From Eretmocerus hayati (lineage: Eukaryota; Arthropoda; Insecta; Hymenoptera; Aphelinidae), in NCBI GenBank assembly GCA_029851415.1, contig CM056743.1:89564501-89628500 (forward strand): DNA of 64,000 nucleotides, written 5' to 3'. The notes under the pieces are model-generated. The model ran no database searches. It saw only the letters and a program-made list of their open reading frames with translations, and was not told the DNA's origin. Within the stretch, counting starts at the first letter, position 1; every line of letters starts with the position of its first letter. Of this stretch, positions 1-13,914 are shown in pieces. Both the position numbers and the translations under genes were made by a program.

Positions 1-1133
1 TTGGAGCTACAGTCGATACAAGTTGAGCTATTTACGAAAAAGTCGAAAATTCAGGACTCGATTCCAAAAATATATCTTAATTTTTTTTCACCAAACTTGT
101 GCGAAAATGTTCTTTCAGACATCTACTTTTAGTAAAAAAAATTTGGCGGAGGTTATTTTTTTTTATTTTTTTTGCCGAGCGTTACAAAATGCCGCATTTC
201 GTGGTTTTAGCAAAAACAGCATCTTTGACCACGGTCACATATGCTCCCATCTGGACTGATGTGCACCAATCTGTGTGAAAGTACTCCCCAAAGTACCCCC
301 AAGTACGTGTAAGAAGTTGCGGGGACGAGCCTCCACCCAGGAGCGAGCTGTAGGTTCTATTCACCGATAGGCATTATTTTGGCTATTCGAGCGTATGCAA
401 CTGAGAGCATGATTTTACTTGTTCTGGCTTACAAATGAGATAATGGGGTAGAATGAGGATCAAAACATGCTTTTCCGACTCAAAATGACCATCTAAACAC
501 AATTCCGAGGTCAGTTTAGCTCTAGAATGTCGTCTAGTGCCTCAACGGGTCAGAATCCGTCGACAGAATCTAAGTTCTTGAGGGGCAGAGGGACGACTAT
601 TTAGAGCAAAACTGACCTCGGAATTGTGTTTAGATGGTCATTTTGAGTCGGAAAAGCATGTTTTGATCCTCATTCTAGCCCATTATCTCATTTGTAAGCC
701 AGAACGAGTAAAATCATGCTCTCAGTCGCTTACGCTCGAATAGCCAAAATAATGCCTATTTTGGACACGGTGAATAGAACCTACAGCTCGCTCCTGGGTG
801 GAGGCTCGTCCCCGCAACTTTTTACACGTACTTGGGGGTACTTTGGGGAGTACTTCCACACAGATTGGTGCACATCAGTCCAGATGGGAGCATATGTGAC
901 CGTGGTCAAAGATGCTATTTTTGCTAAAACCACGAAATGCGACATTTTGTAACGCTCGGCAAAAAAAATAAAAAAAAATAACCTCCGCCAAATTTTTTTT
1001 ACTAAAAGTAGATGTCTGAAAGAACATTTTCGCACAAGTTTGGTGAGAAAAAATTGAGATATATTTTTGGAATCGAGTCCTGAATTTTCGACTATTTCGT
1101 AAATAGCTCAACTTGTATCGACTGTAGCTCCAA
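1..1133. repeat. Long palindrome (foldback-type element), left end cut by window
   Basis: The first ~530 bases return as their reverse complement in ~600-1133, with a few small indels and mismatches. For example, the stretch at 495-517 pairs with 608-630, and the first ten bases pair with 1124-1133. The centre (about 535-600) still pairs weakly, so the unit is close to one giant hairpin. Short open frames on both strands (23-259 plus, 875-1195 minus) encode the same peptide because the arms mirror each other; they are not genes. No transposase is visible. The left border lies outside the window, so element ends and target duplication cannot be judged. It could be a foldback or long-TIR MITE, or an inverted duplication. 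Confidence 0.85.
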
Positions 1134-1245
1134 CAAAAAGTGCGATAATTGACTTTTACAAGTGGGCAAATTGTAGGTATTTTCAAGACCTTCAAAATGA
1201 CTACTTGTAAAAGTCGATTATCACATGTTTAGTGGGAGCTACATC
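1125..1245. repeat. Second inverted repeat next to the palindrome
   Basis: Bases 1141-1163 and 1203-1225 are reverse complements with about two mismatches in 23. Pairing continues outward more weakly to a GTAGCTCC / GGAGCTAC pair at about 1124-1131 and 1232-1240. The outer part shares its GTAGCTCC with the end of the large palindrome, so this hairpin may be the true terminal part of that element. Confidence 0.65.
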
Positions 1246-2656
1246 ACTTTGAAGCAAGCCCAAAAATCGCTAAAATTTGCTCTCAATAAATAGGTGGCAG
1301 AAGTCGTCAGGCTCACTGAGTGGCCTTGGACAATTTTTTTCTCAAAAGTACTAGTCTTGACGAGAAAAATGCGCCCAAGTACGTTGGAAAATATTGAATT
1401 GCGTCGGAGCTACGATTTTCCTAGAATATGCTAAAAAAGGGCCTAAAATGGCCCTTTCATGGGCCCTGGGGCCCACAGGGGGGGCCGAAAAAATCTGAAA
1501 AAAATTTTTTCGTACTATTTCAACATAGTACTAATGGAAAAAAATTTTTGCGGGTTTTTCCCAGACCCCCCTGGTGACGGTTTTGTCCAGCTTGCTCCAG
1601 AATCACTCATATATATGTATGGATGGTGAGATTCGCGATTCATGTATAGTGTTATCAAATAACCATTTAATATATATCAAATAACAATTTGATCCATAAT
1701 TTGATGGGTAATAAGATGTTTTTACGAATGCTTTGATGAGTGGGTATTTTGGTTTTTTGAGTATATATGTATATTTGAGGATGTATATGTGTTCATGTGA
1801 GTGGGTGATGATCTTAATGTCACTTTTTATCATATATTAATCTGAATAAAATTTTACTGATTCGTTGTGTAAATTGATTTTTAGTTTATTGTTGAATTTT
1901 CTAACTATTATGATAGTGCGGATATGTGCATATGGTTTCTTGATATATGTGCTCAAGGAATATGTAGATTTCTCAATACCATGTTTATGAGTGTGTTTGT
2001 TGTGATATCGAGTATGTTCGTTTGATGATTTGTTGTTTGTATTCTTTTTCGTCATAAATTGTTCATATTCATTGATCTCGTGTTTCTCGTTCATTCTAAC
2101 CCCCGATTCTCCCGCGTTGATGAATCGAGTAGTCGCAAAAATCATCTCATTATATTACTCACCGTTGATGAGCGTCTCATCATTATAGTTAAGCTATCTT
2201 CGGACCAGAAAATACATCTAATTTGAATGAACAAATGCAGGTTCAATAACCATGTCCTGTACGCTCCGAATGGGGAATGGTGATAGAGATACTAGAGACA
2301 GTACGTCAGATTATTTTTTTTGATTCAAATATAGAGAACATATCGATGGGAAACTGACTCATGGGACTTCGATTTGGAGAATTGGCGTTTCAGACTCGCA
2401 CGAAGTGGAGATTCGACATTGGGAACTTCTTCTAAGTATTTTTATTCACACCACTCGCAATGATCCTTGATATTCTCTAGTTTTCTCGGAAAGATTCCCA
2501 TCAATTGGAAGAAGAAGGAAGTAAGTGGGATGTATATAAAAATTTTCCCAAAAATTATTTTGGGTTTTTGGGGAAACAAAAATATGAAAATTGGATTGTT
2601 GAGTAGAGAAAAATTTTCGCGGCGGCCGCCCGGGTGGCCACCCATTTTCAGTGGGG
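1246..2656. other. Gene-free AT-rich spacer
   Basis: I see no coding region. There is an AT-rich stretch with ATAT runs (about 1600-2160), a small hairpin around two GTACTA/TAGTAC boxes flanked by A/T runs (about 1497-1552), and a short GC-rich patch with a NotI-type GCGGCCGC site (about 2620-2642) just before the satellite begins. Confidence 0.6.
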
Positions 2657-5600
2657 TAGCCGAGGGTGCTGACCGGTGATAAATTCTCTGAGCATCATAA
2701 ATGGGACATGACCACTTGATCTGAGGTTCTGTAGAGTTTCGGGTCCGTTGGAACTATTGGAACTATTTGCATCCCACAGGGGTGTCGTAACTAAGCAGAT
2801 AACTGCTCAAAGCTTGATTCCGCCCCGTTTTGAGCCCCATAGCCGAGGGTGCTGATTGGTAATAAATTCTCTGGGCATCATCGATGGTACATTACTCCTT
2901 GATCTGAGATTCTGTGGAGTTTTGGATCCATTGGGACATCCTACAACCCGGAAAGGCGTCATAACTGCGCGGAACATGCTCAAAGCTGGATTCCGGTCCG
3001 TTTTGGGCCCCATAGCCGAGGTCGCTGGCTGGTAATAAATGCTCTGGGTGTCGGAGATAGTACGTGACTACTCCAACAAGGATTCCGTGGAGTTTCGGGT
3101 CTATTGGAACATCCTACAACCCACAGTGGCGTCAGGACTGCGCAGATAACTGCTAAGAGCTCGATTCCGCCCTGTTTTGCGCCCCATAGCCGAGGGTACT
3201 GGCTGGTAATGAATTCTCTGGACATCATGAATGGTACGTATCCACTCGATCTGGGGTTGTGTAGAGTTTTGGATCCATTGGATTATCCTACAACCCACAG
3301 TGCTGACATAACTGTGCGGATAACTGCTCAAAGCTCGATTCCACCCTGTTCTGGGCCCCATAGCCGAGGGTGCTGTCTGGTAATGAATTCTCTGGGCATC
3401 ATCAATGGTACATTACTCCTTGATCTAAGGTTTTGTGGAGTTTCGAATCCATTCGGACTATTTGCATCCCACATGGGGGGTCATAACTGAGCAGATAACT
3501 GCTCAAAGCTTGATTCCGCCCCGTTTTGAGCCCCATAACCGAGGGTGCTGATTGGTTATGAATCTCTGGGCATCATCAATGGTACATTACTTCTTGATCT
3601 GAGGTTCTGTGGAGTTTCGAATCCGTTGGAACATCGTACAACCCACACTGCTGTCATAACTGCGCAGAAAACTGCTCAAAAATCGATTCCGCCCTGTTTC
3701 GGGCCCCGTAGCCGAGGGTGCTGGCTAGTAATTAATTCTCTGGGCATCATAAATGGTACATGACACTTTATCTGAGGTTCTGTAATGTTTTGGGTCCATT
3801 GGAACATCCTACAACCCGAAAAGGCGTCATCACTGCGCGGAACATGCTCGGAGCTGGATTGCGCCCTGTTTTGGGCCCCATAGCCGAGGTCGCTGGCTAG
3901 AAAATGAATTCTCTGGGCATTGGCGATATCACGTGACTACGTGATCGAGGGTTCTGTGGAGATTCGGGTCCATTGGAACATCCTACAACCCACAGTGGCG
4001 TCAAGACTGCGCAGATAACTGCTCAGAGCTCGATTCCGCCCTGTTTTGGGCCCCATAGCCGAAGGTGCTGGCTGGTAATAAATTTCCTGGGCATGATAAA
4101 TGGTACATGACACTTAATCCGAGGTTCTGTGGAGTTTTGGATCCATTGGGACATCCTACAACCCGAAAAAGCGTCATAACTGCGCGGAACATGCTCGAAG
4201 CTGGATTGCGCCCTGTTTTGGGCCCCATAGCCGAGGTCGCTGGCTGGTATCAAGTTCTCTGGGCATCAAAGATAGTACGTGACTACTTGGTCAAGGGTTC
4301 TGTAGAGTTCCGGGTCGATTGGAACATCCTACAACCCACAGTGGTGTCATCACTGCGCAGATAACTGCTCAAAGCTCGATTCCGTCCTGTTTTCGGCCCC
4401 ATAGCCGAGGGTGCTGGCTGGTAATGAATGCTCTGGGCATCATAAATGGTACATGACACTTGATCTGAGGTTGTGGGGAGTTTTGGATCCATTGGAACAT
4501 CCTTTAACCCGAAGAGGCGATATAACTGCGCGGAACATGCTCAAAGCTGGATTCCGCCCCGTTTTGGGCCCCATAGCAGAGGTCGCTGGCTGGTAATAAA
4601 TGCTTTGGGTATCAAAGATAGTACGTGACTACTTGGTCAAGGGTTCTGTAGAGTTCCGGGTCGATTGGAACATCCTACAACCCACAGTGCTGTCAAAACT
4701 GTGCAGATATTTGCTCAAAGCTCCATTCCGCCCTGTTTTAGGCCCCATGGGCGATGGTGCTGACTAGTAATGAATTCTCTGGGCATCATCAATGATACAT
4801 CTCTACTTGATCTAAGGTTTTGTAGAGTTCTGGAGCCATTTGAACATTCTACAACCCACAGTGCTGTCATGACTGTGCAGATATTTTCTCGAAGCTCGAT
4901 TCCGCCCTGTTTTTGGCCCCATAGTCGACGGTGCTGACTGGTAATGAATCCTCTGTGTATCATTAATGGTACCTCACCACTTCATCTGAGGTTTCGTAGA
5001 GTTTTGGATCCATTCAAACATCCTACAACCCACAATTCCGTCATCACTGCGCAGATAACTGCTCAAAGCTCCATTCCGCCCTGTTTTGGGCCCCATAGCC
5101 GATGGTGCTGACTAGTCATGAATCCTCTGGGCATCATCAATGATGAATCTCTACTTGATCTAAGGTTCTGTAGGTTTCTGGATCCGTTGGAACATTCTAC
5201 AACCCACAGTGCTGTCATAACTGCACAGATAACTGCTCAAAGCTCCAATCCGCCCCGTTTTGGGCGCCATAGCCGAGGGTGCTGGCTGGGAATGAATTCT
5301 CTGGGCATCGAAGATAGTAGGTGACTACTTGATCTAAGGTTCTGTAGAGTTTCGGATCCATTGGATTGTCCCACAATCCACATTGCAACATAACCGCCTA
5401 GATAACTGCTCAGAGCTCGATTCCGCCCTGTTTTGGGCCCCATAGCCGAGGGTGCTGACTAGTAATGAATTCTCTGGGCATCATGAATGGTATACCTACT
5501 TGATCTAAGGTTTTGTAGAGATTTGGGTCCATTGGAACATCCTAGAAACCCCAGTGCTGTCATCACTCCACAGATAACTGCACAAAGCTCCATTCCGCCC

Positions 5601-6970
5601 TGTTTTGGACCCCATAACCGAAGGTGCTGACTAGTAATACATTCTCTGGGCATCATCAATGGTACGTATCTTTTGAATCTGAGGTTTTGGGGAGTTTTGG
5701 ATCCATTGAAACATCCTACAACCCACAGTGCTGTCATAACTGTGCAGATAATTGCTCAAAGCTCGATTCCGCCCTGTTTTGGACCCCATAGCCGAGGGTG
5801 CTGGCTGGTAATGGATCCTCTGAGCATCATGAATGGTCCATGACCATTTCATCTAAGGTTTAGTAGAGTTTCGGATCCATTGAAACATCCTACAACCCAC
5901 AGTGCCGTCATCACTGCGCAGATAACTGCTCAAAGCTCCATTCCGCCCTGTTTTGGGCCCCATAGCCGATGGTGCTGACTAGTCATGAATTCTCTGGGCA
6001 TCATCGATGATGAATCTCTACTTGATCTAAGGTTCTGTAGAGTTCTGGAGCCATTGGAACATTCTAAAACCCACAGTGCTGTCATAACTGTGCAGATAAT
6101 TGCTCAAAGCTCGATTCCGCCCTGTTTTGGACCCCATAGTCGAGGAGGCTGACTGGTAATGAATCCTCTGTGTATCATGAATGGTACCTGACCACTTCAT
6201 CTAAGGTTTCGTAGAGTTTTGAATCCATTGAAACATCCTAGAACCCCAGTGCTGTCATAACTCCACAGATAACTGCTAAAACTCCATTCCGCCCTGTTTT
6301 GGGCCCCATAGCCGAGGGTGCTGACTAGTAATGAATTCTCTGGGCCTCATGAATGGTACATATCTTTCTTATCCGAGGTTTTGGGGAGTTTTGGATCCAT
6401 TGGAACATCCTGGAACCCGAAAAGGCGTCATAACTGCGCGGAACATGCTCAAAGCTGGATTCCGCCGCATTCTGGGCCCCATAGCCGAGGTCGCTGGCTG
6501 ATAATAAATTCTCTGGGCATCGGAGATAGTACGTGACTACTTGGTCAAGCGTTCTGTAGAGTTCCGAGTCCATTGGAGCATCCTACAACCCACAGTGGTG
6601 TCATCACTGCGCAGATAACTGCTCAGAGCTCGATTCCGCCCTGTTTTCGGCCCCATAGCCGAGGGTGCTGACTGGTGATGAATTCTCTGAGCATCATCAA
6701 TGATACATCTCTACTTGATCTGAAGTTTTGTAGAGTTCTGGAGCCATTGGAACATTCTACAACCCACAGTGCTGTCATAACTGCACAGGAAATTGCTCAA
6801 AGCTTGATTCCGCCTTATTTTGGGCTCCCTAGCCGAGGGTGCTGGCTGGGAATGGATCCTCTGGGCATCGGAGATAGTAGGTGACTACTTGATCTAAGGT
6901 TCCGTAGAGTTTCGGATCCATTGGATTACCCCACAATCCACAGTGGTGTCATAACCGCGTAGATCACTGC
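2657..6970. repeat. Satellite array, diverged left flank (~174-bp monomers)
   Basis: The phrase AGCCGAGG recurs at 2841, 3014, 3188, 3362 and so on, giving a period of 173-175 bp. The first monomer is about 183 bp, lengthened by a small internal duplication of GGAACTATT. Monomers here differ from one another at many positions and show no long-range identical blocks. Conserved segments are GAATTCTCTGGGCATC, GGATCCATTGGAACATCC and GCTCGATTCCGCCCTG. Short open frames on both strands track the period and are not genes. Confidence 0.95.
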
Positions 6971-9400
6971 TCAGAGCTCGATTCCGCCCTGTTTTGGGCC
7001 ACATAGCCGAGGGTGCCGACTGGGAATAAATTTTCTGGGCATCGGAGATAGTACGTGACTACTTGGTCTAAGGTTCTGTAGAGTTTCGGATCCATTGGAT
7101 TGTCCCACAATCCACATTGCGTCATAACCGCATAGATAACTGCTCAAAGCTCGATTCCGCCCTGTTTTGGGCCCCATAGCCGAGGGTTCTGACTGGTAAT
7201 AGATCCTCTGGGCATCAAAGATAGTACGGGACTGATTGATCAAGGGTTCTGTAGAGGTTCGGGTCCGTTGGGACATCCTACAACCCACAGTGGTGTCATC
7301 ACTGCGCAGATAACTGCTCAATGCACGATTCCGCCCTGTTCTGGGACCCACAGCCGAGGGTGCTGACTGGTGATGAATTCTCTGAGCATCATCAATGATA
7401 CATACCTACTTGATCTGAGATTTTGGGTAGTTTTGGATCCATTGGAACATCCTACAACCCACAGTGCTGACAAAACTGTGCAGATATTTGCTCTAAGCTC
7501 GATTGCGCCCTGTTTTTGGCCCCATAATCGATGGTGCTGACTGGTAAGGAATTCTCTGTGCATCATGAATGGTACCTGACCACTTCATCTAAGGTTTCGT
7601 AAAGTTTTGGATCCGTTGGAACATTCTACAACCCACAGTGCTGTCATAACTGCGCAGATAACTGCTCAAAGCTCCATTCCGCCCTGATTTGGGCCCCATA
7701 GCCGAGGGTGCTGACTAGTAATGAATTCTATGGGCATCATGAATGGTACATATCTCTTCGATCCGAGGTTCTGGGGAGTTTTGGATCCATTGGAACATCC
7801 TACAACCCGAAAAGGCGTCATAACTGAGCGGAAGATTGTCAAAGCTGGATTCCGCCCCGTTTTGGGCGCCAAAGCCGAGGGTGCTGGCTGGGAATGAATT
7901 CTCTGGGCATCGGACATAGTGGGTGACTACTTGATCTAAGGTTCTGTAGAGTTTCAGATCCATTGGATTGTCCAACAATCCACATTGCGTCATAACCGCC
8001 TAGATAACTGCTCAAAGCTCGATTCCGCCCTGTTTTGGGCCCCATAGCCGAGGGTGCTGACTAGTAATAAATTCCCTGGGCATCATGACTGGTACATATC
8101 TACTTGATCTGAGGTTTTTCAGAGATTCGGGTCCACTGGAACGTCCTACAACCCACAGTGGCGTCAAGACTGCGGAGATAACTGCTCAGACCTCGATTCC
8201 GCCCTGTTTGGGGCCCCATAGCCGAGGGTCTGACTGGTGATGAATTCTCTCAGCATCATCGATGATACATATCTACTTGATCTGAGGTTTTGTGGAATTT
8301 TGGAGCCATTGGAACACTCTGAAACCCACAGTGCTGCCATAACTGCACAGATAACTGCTCAAAGCTCGATTCCGCCTTGTTTTGGGCTCCATAGCCGAGG
8401 GTGCTGGCTGGGAATAAATTCTCTGGGCATCATGAATGGTACATATCTATTCGATCCGAGGTTTTGGGAAGTTTTGGATCCGTTGGAACATCCTACAACC
8501 CGAAAAGGCGTCATAGCTGCGCGGAACATTGTCAAAGCTGGATTTCGCCCCGTTTCCGCCCCATAGCCGAGGTCGCTGACTGGTAATGACGTCTCTGGGC
8601 ATCATGAATGGTACATAATCGCTTGATCTGAGGTTCTGTAGAGTTTTGGATTCATTGGAACATCCTACACCCCACAGTGCAGTCGGAACTGCGCAGATAA
8701 CTGCTTAAAGCTCGATTCCGCCCTGTTTTGGGCCCCATAGCCGAGGGTGCTGGCTGGTAATGAATTCTCTGGGCATCATAAATGGTACATATCTACTTGA
8801 TCTGAGGTTTTAGGGAGTTTTGGATCCATTGGAACATCCTACAACCCGAAAAGGCGTCATAACTGCGCGGAACATTGTCAAAGCTGGATTTCGCCCCGTT
8901 TTGGGCCCCATACCCGAGGGTGCTGACTGGTGATAGATACTCTGGGCATGCAAGATAGTACATGACTACTCGATCGAGGGTTCTGTGTAGTTTCGGGTCC
9001 ATTGGAACATCTTACAACCCACAGTGGTGTCATCTCTCCGCAGATAACTGCTCAAAGCTCGATTCCGCCCTGTTTCCGGCCCCATAGCCGAGGGTGCTGA
9101 CTGGTGATGAATTCTCTGAGCATCATCAATGATACATCTCTACTTGATCTGAGGTTTTGGAGAGTTCTGGAGCCATTGGAACATTCTACAACCCACAGTG
9201 CTGTCATAACTGCACAGGAAAACTGCTCAAAGCTCGATTCCGCCTTATTTTGGGCTCCATAGCCGAGGGTGCTGGCTGGGAATGAATCCTCTGGGCATCG
9301 GAGATAGTAGGTGACTACTCGATCTAAGGTTCCGTAGAGTTTCGGATCCATTGGATTATCCCACAATCCACAGTGGTGTCATAACCGCGTAGATAACTGC
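6971..9400. repeat. Satellite, older copy of the high-order blocks
   Basis: 6971-8350 matches 9401-10780 at an offset of 2,430 bp (14 monomers) with scattered differences. 8350-9400 matches 14427-15477 at an offset of 6,077 bp (35 monomers). This is a partial, somewhat diverged copy of the 19-mer and 9-mer blocks seen further right. Boundaries are given to about 100 bp. Confidence 0.85.
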
Positions 9401-12400
9401 TCAGAGCTCGATTCCGCCCTGTTTTGGGCCACATAGCCGAGGGTGCCGACTGGGAATAAATTTTCTGGGCATCGGAGATAGTACGTGACTACTTGGTCTA
9501 AGGTTCTGTAGAGTTTCGGATCCATTGGATTGTCCCACAATCCACATTGCGTCATAACCGCGTAGATGACTGCTCAAAGCTCGATTCCGCCCTGTTTTGG
9601 GCCCCATAGCCGAGGGTTCTGACTGGTAATAGATCCTCTGGGCATCAAAGATAGTACGTGACTAATTGATCAACGGTTCTGTAGAGGTTCGGGTCCGTTG
9701 GAACATCCTACAACCCACAGTGGTGTCATCACTGCGCAGATAACTGCTCAATGCACGATTCCGCCCTGTTCTGGGACCCACAGCCGAGGGTGCTGACTGG
9801 TGATGAATTCTCTGAGCATCATCAATGATACATATCTACTTGATCTGAGATTTTGGGTAGTTTTGGATCCATTGGAACATCCTACAACCCACAGTGCTGA
9901 CAAAACTGTGCAGATATTTGCTCTAAGCTCGATTGCGCCCTGTTTTTGGCCCCATAATCGATGGTGCTGACTGGTAATGAATTCTCTGTGCATCATGAAT
10001 GGTACCTGACCACTTCATCTAAGGTTTCGTGAAGTTTTGGATCCGTTGGAACATTCTACAACCCACAGTGCTGTCATAACTGCGCAGATAACTGCTCAAA
10101 GCTCCATTCCGCCCTGATTTGGGCCCCATAGCCGAGGGTGCTGACTAGTAATGAATTCTATGGGCATCATGAATGGTACATATCTCTTCGATCCGAGGTT
10201 CTGGGGAGTTTTGGATCCATTGGAACATCCTACAACCCGAAAAGGCGTCATAACTGAGCGGAACATTGTCACAGCTGGATTCCGCCCCGTTTTGGGCGCC
10301 ATAGCCGAGGGTGCTGGCTGGGAATGAATTCTCTGGGCATCGGAGATAGTGGGTGACTACTTGATCTAAGGTTCTGTAGAGTTTCGGATCCATTGGATTG
10401 TCCCACAATCCACATTGCGTCATAACCGCCTAGATAACTGCTCAAAGCTCGATTCCGCCCTGTTTTGGGCCCCATAGCCGAGGGTGCTGACTAGTAATAA
10501 ATTCCCTGGGCATCATGACTGGTACATATCTACTTAATCTGAGGTTTTTCAGAGATTTGGGTCCACTGGAACGTCCTACAACCCACAGTGGCGTCAAGAC
10601 TGCGGAGATAACTGCTCAGAGCTCGATTCCGCCCTGTTTGGGGCCCCATAGCCGAGGGTCTGACTGGTGATGAATTCTCTGAGCATCATCAATGATACAT
10701 ATCTACTTGATCTGAGGTTTTGTGGAATTCTGGAGCCAAGGGAACACTCTGAAACCTACAGTGCTGCCATAACTGCACAGATAACTGCTCAAAGCTCGAT
10801 TCCGCCTTATTTTGGGCTCCATAGCCGAGGATGCTGGTTGGGAATGAATCCTCTGGGCATCGGAGATAGTACGTGACTACTTGATCTAAGGTTCTGTAGA
10901 GATTCGGTTCCATTGGATTATCCCACAATCCACAGTGGTGTCATCACTGCGCAGATAGCTGCTCAGAGCTCGATTCCGCCCTGTTTTGGGCCCCATAGCC
11001 GAGGGTGCTGACTGGTGATGAATTCTCTGCGCATCATCAATAATACATATCTACTTGATCTAAGGTTTTGTAGAGTTCTGGATCCATTGGAACATCCGAC
11101 AACCCACAGTGCTGTCATAACTGCGCAGATAACTGCTCAAAGCTCCATTCCGCCCTGATTTGGGCCCCATAGCCGAGGGTGCTGACTAGTAATGAATTCT
11201 ATGGGCATCATGAATGGTACATATCTCTTCGATCCGAGGTTCTGGGGAGTTTTGGATCCATTGGAACATCCTACAACCCGAAAAGATGTCATAACTGAGC
11301 GGAACATTGTCAAAGCTGGATTCCGCCCCGTTTTGGGCGCCATAGCCGAGGGTGCTGGCTGGGAATGAATTCTCTGGGCATCGGAGATAGTAGGTGACTA
11401 CTTGATCTAAGGTTCTGTAGAGTTTCGGATCCATTGGATTGTCCCACAATCCACATTGCGTCATAACCGCCTAGATAACTGCTCAAAGCTCGATTCCGCC
11501 CTGTTTTGGGCCCCATAGCCGAGGGTGCTGACTAGTAATAAATTCCCTGGGCATCATGACTGGTACATATCTACTCAATCTAAGGTTTTTCAGAGATTTG
11601 GGTCCACTGGAACGTCCTACAACCCACAGTGGCGTCAAGACTGCGGAGATAACTGCTCAGAGCTCGATTCCGCCCTGTTTGGGGCCCCATAGCCGAGGGT
11701 CTGACTGGTGATGAATTCTCTGAGCATCATCAATGATACATATCTACTTGATCTGAGGTTTTGTAGAGTTCTGGAGCCATTGGAACATTCTACAACCCAC
11801 AGTGCTGTCATAACTGTGCAGATAATTGCTCAAAGCTCGATTCCGCCCTGTTTTGGACCCCATAGTCGAAGGTGCTGACTGGTAATGAATACTCTGTGTA
11901 TCATGAATGGTACCCGACCACTGCATCTAAGGTTTCGTAGAGTTTTAGATCCATTGAAACATCCTAGAACCCCCAGTGCTGTCATAACTCCACAGATAAC
12001 TGCTCAAAGCTCCATTCCGGCCTGTTTGGGGCCCCATAGCCGAGGGTGCTGACTAGTAATGAATTCTCTGGGCCTCATTAATGGTACATATCTTTTTGAT
12101 CCGAGGTTTTGGGGAGTTTTGGATCCATTGGAACATCCTACAACCCGAAAAGGCGTCATAACTGCGCGGAACATGCTCAAAGCTGGATTCCGCCGCGTTT
12201 TGCGCCCCATAGCCGAAGACGCTGGCTGATAATGAATCCTCTGGGCATCGGAGATAGTACGTGACGATTTGGTCAAGGGTTCTGTGGAGTTCCTGGTCCA
12301 TTGGAACATCCTACAACCCACAGTGGTGTCATCACTGCGCAGATAACTGCTCAGAGCTCGATTCCGCCCTGTTCTCGGCCCCATAGCCGAGGGTGCTGAC

Positions 12401-12698
12401 TGGTGATGAATTCTCTGAGCATCATCAATGATACATCTCTACTTGATCTGAGGTTTTGTGGAATTCTGGAGCCATTGGAACACTCTGAAACCCACAGTGC
12501 TGCCATAACTGCACAGATAACTGCTCAAAGCTCGATTCCGCCTTATTTTGGGCTCCATAGCCGAGGGTGCTGGTTGGGAATGAATCCTCTGGGCATCGGA
12601 GATAGTACGTGACTACTTGATCTAAGGTTCTGTAGAGATTCGGGTCCATTGGATTATCCCACAATCCACAGTGGTGTCATCACTGCGCAGATAGCTGC
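9401..12698. repeat. High-order repeat block P1 (3,298 bp, 19 monomers)
   Basis: First of five copies of a 3,298-bp block. Matching landmarks recur at 15478, 18776, 23637 and 26935. It carries more private differences than the later copies, for example an altered AGCCA-GGGAAC at about 10739 and GATGTCAT instead of GGCGTCAT near 11285, so it branched off before the later amplification. Confidence 0.9.
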
Positions 12699-13914
12699 TC
12701 AGAGCTCGATTCCGCCCTGTTTTGGGCCCCATAGCCGAGGGTGCTGACTGGTGATGAATTCTCTGCGCATCATCAATAATACATATCTACTTGATCTAAG
12801 GTTTTGTAGAGTTCTGGATCCATTGGAACATCCTGCAACCCACAGTGCTGTCATAACTGCACAGATAACTGCTCAAAGCTCGATTCCGCCTTGTTTTGGG
12901 CTCCATAGCCGAGGGTGCTGGCTGGGAATGAATTCTCTGGGCATCATGAATGGTACATATCTATTCGTTTCGAGGTTTTGGGGAGTTTTGGATCCGTTGG
13001 AACATCCTACAACCCGAAAAGGCGTCATAGCTGCGCGGAACATTGTCAAAGCTGGATTTCGCCCCGTTTCCGCCCCATAGCCGAGGTCGCTGACTGGTAA
13101 TGACGTCTCTGGGCATCATAAATGGTACATAATCGCTTGATCTAAGGTTCTGTAGAGTTTTGGATTCATTGGAACATCCTACAACCCACAGCGCTGTCGG
13201 AACCGCGCAGATAACTGCTTAAAGCTCGATTCCGCCCTGTTTTGGGCCCCATAGCCGAGGGTGCTGGCTGGTAATGAATTCTCTGGGCATCATAAATGGT
13301 ACATATCTACTTGATCTGAGGTTTTAGGGAGTTTTGGATCCATTGGAACATCCTACAACCCGAAAAGGCGTCATAACTGCGCGGAACCTTGTCAAAGCTG
13401 GATTTCGCCCCGTTTTGGGCCCCATACCCGAGGGTGCTGACTGGTGATAGATACTCTGGGCATGCAAGATAGTACATGACTACTCGATCGAGGGTTCTGT
13501 GTAGTTTCGGGTCCATTGGAACATCTTACAACCCACAGTGGTGTCATCTCTCCGCAGATAACTGCTCAAAGCTCGATTCCGCCCTGTTTCCGGCCCCATA
13601 GCCGAGGGTGCTGACTGGTGATGAATTCCCTGAGCATCATCAATGATACATCTCTACTTGATCTGAGGTTTTGTAGAGTTCTGGAGCCATTGGAACATTC
13701 TACAACCCACAGTGCTGTCATAACTGCACAGGAAAACTGCTCAAAGCTCGATTCCGCCTTATTTTGGGCTCCATAGCCGAGGGTGCTGGCTGGGAATGAA
13801 TCCTCTGGGCATCGGAGATAGTAGGTGACTACTCGATCTAAGGTTCCGTAGAGTTTCGGATCCATTGGATTATCCCAGAATCCACAGTGGTGTCATAACC
13901 GCGTAGATAACTGC
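12699..13914. repeat. Satellite segment R (7 monomers)
   Basis: A seven-monomer segment between block P1 and the duplicated unit. 12751-13300 has its only close match at 30285-30834 (offset 17,534 bp). 13307-13914 matches 14870-15477 (offset 1,563 bp, 9 monomers). Confidence 0.85.

Noticed and set aside
1..1195. Mirror-image peptides at 23-259 and 875-1195 as a conserved small protein
   Set aside because: Identity follows from the palindrome; there is no other support for coding.
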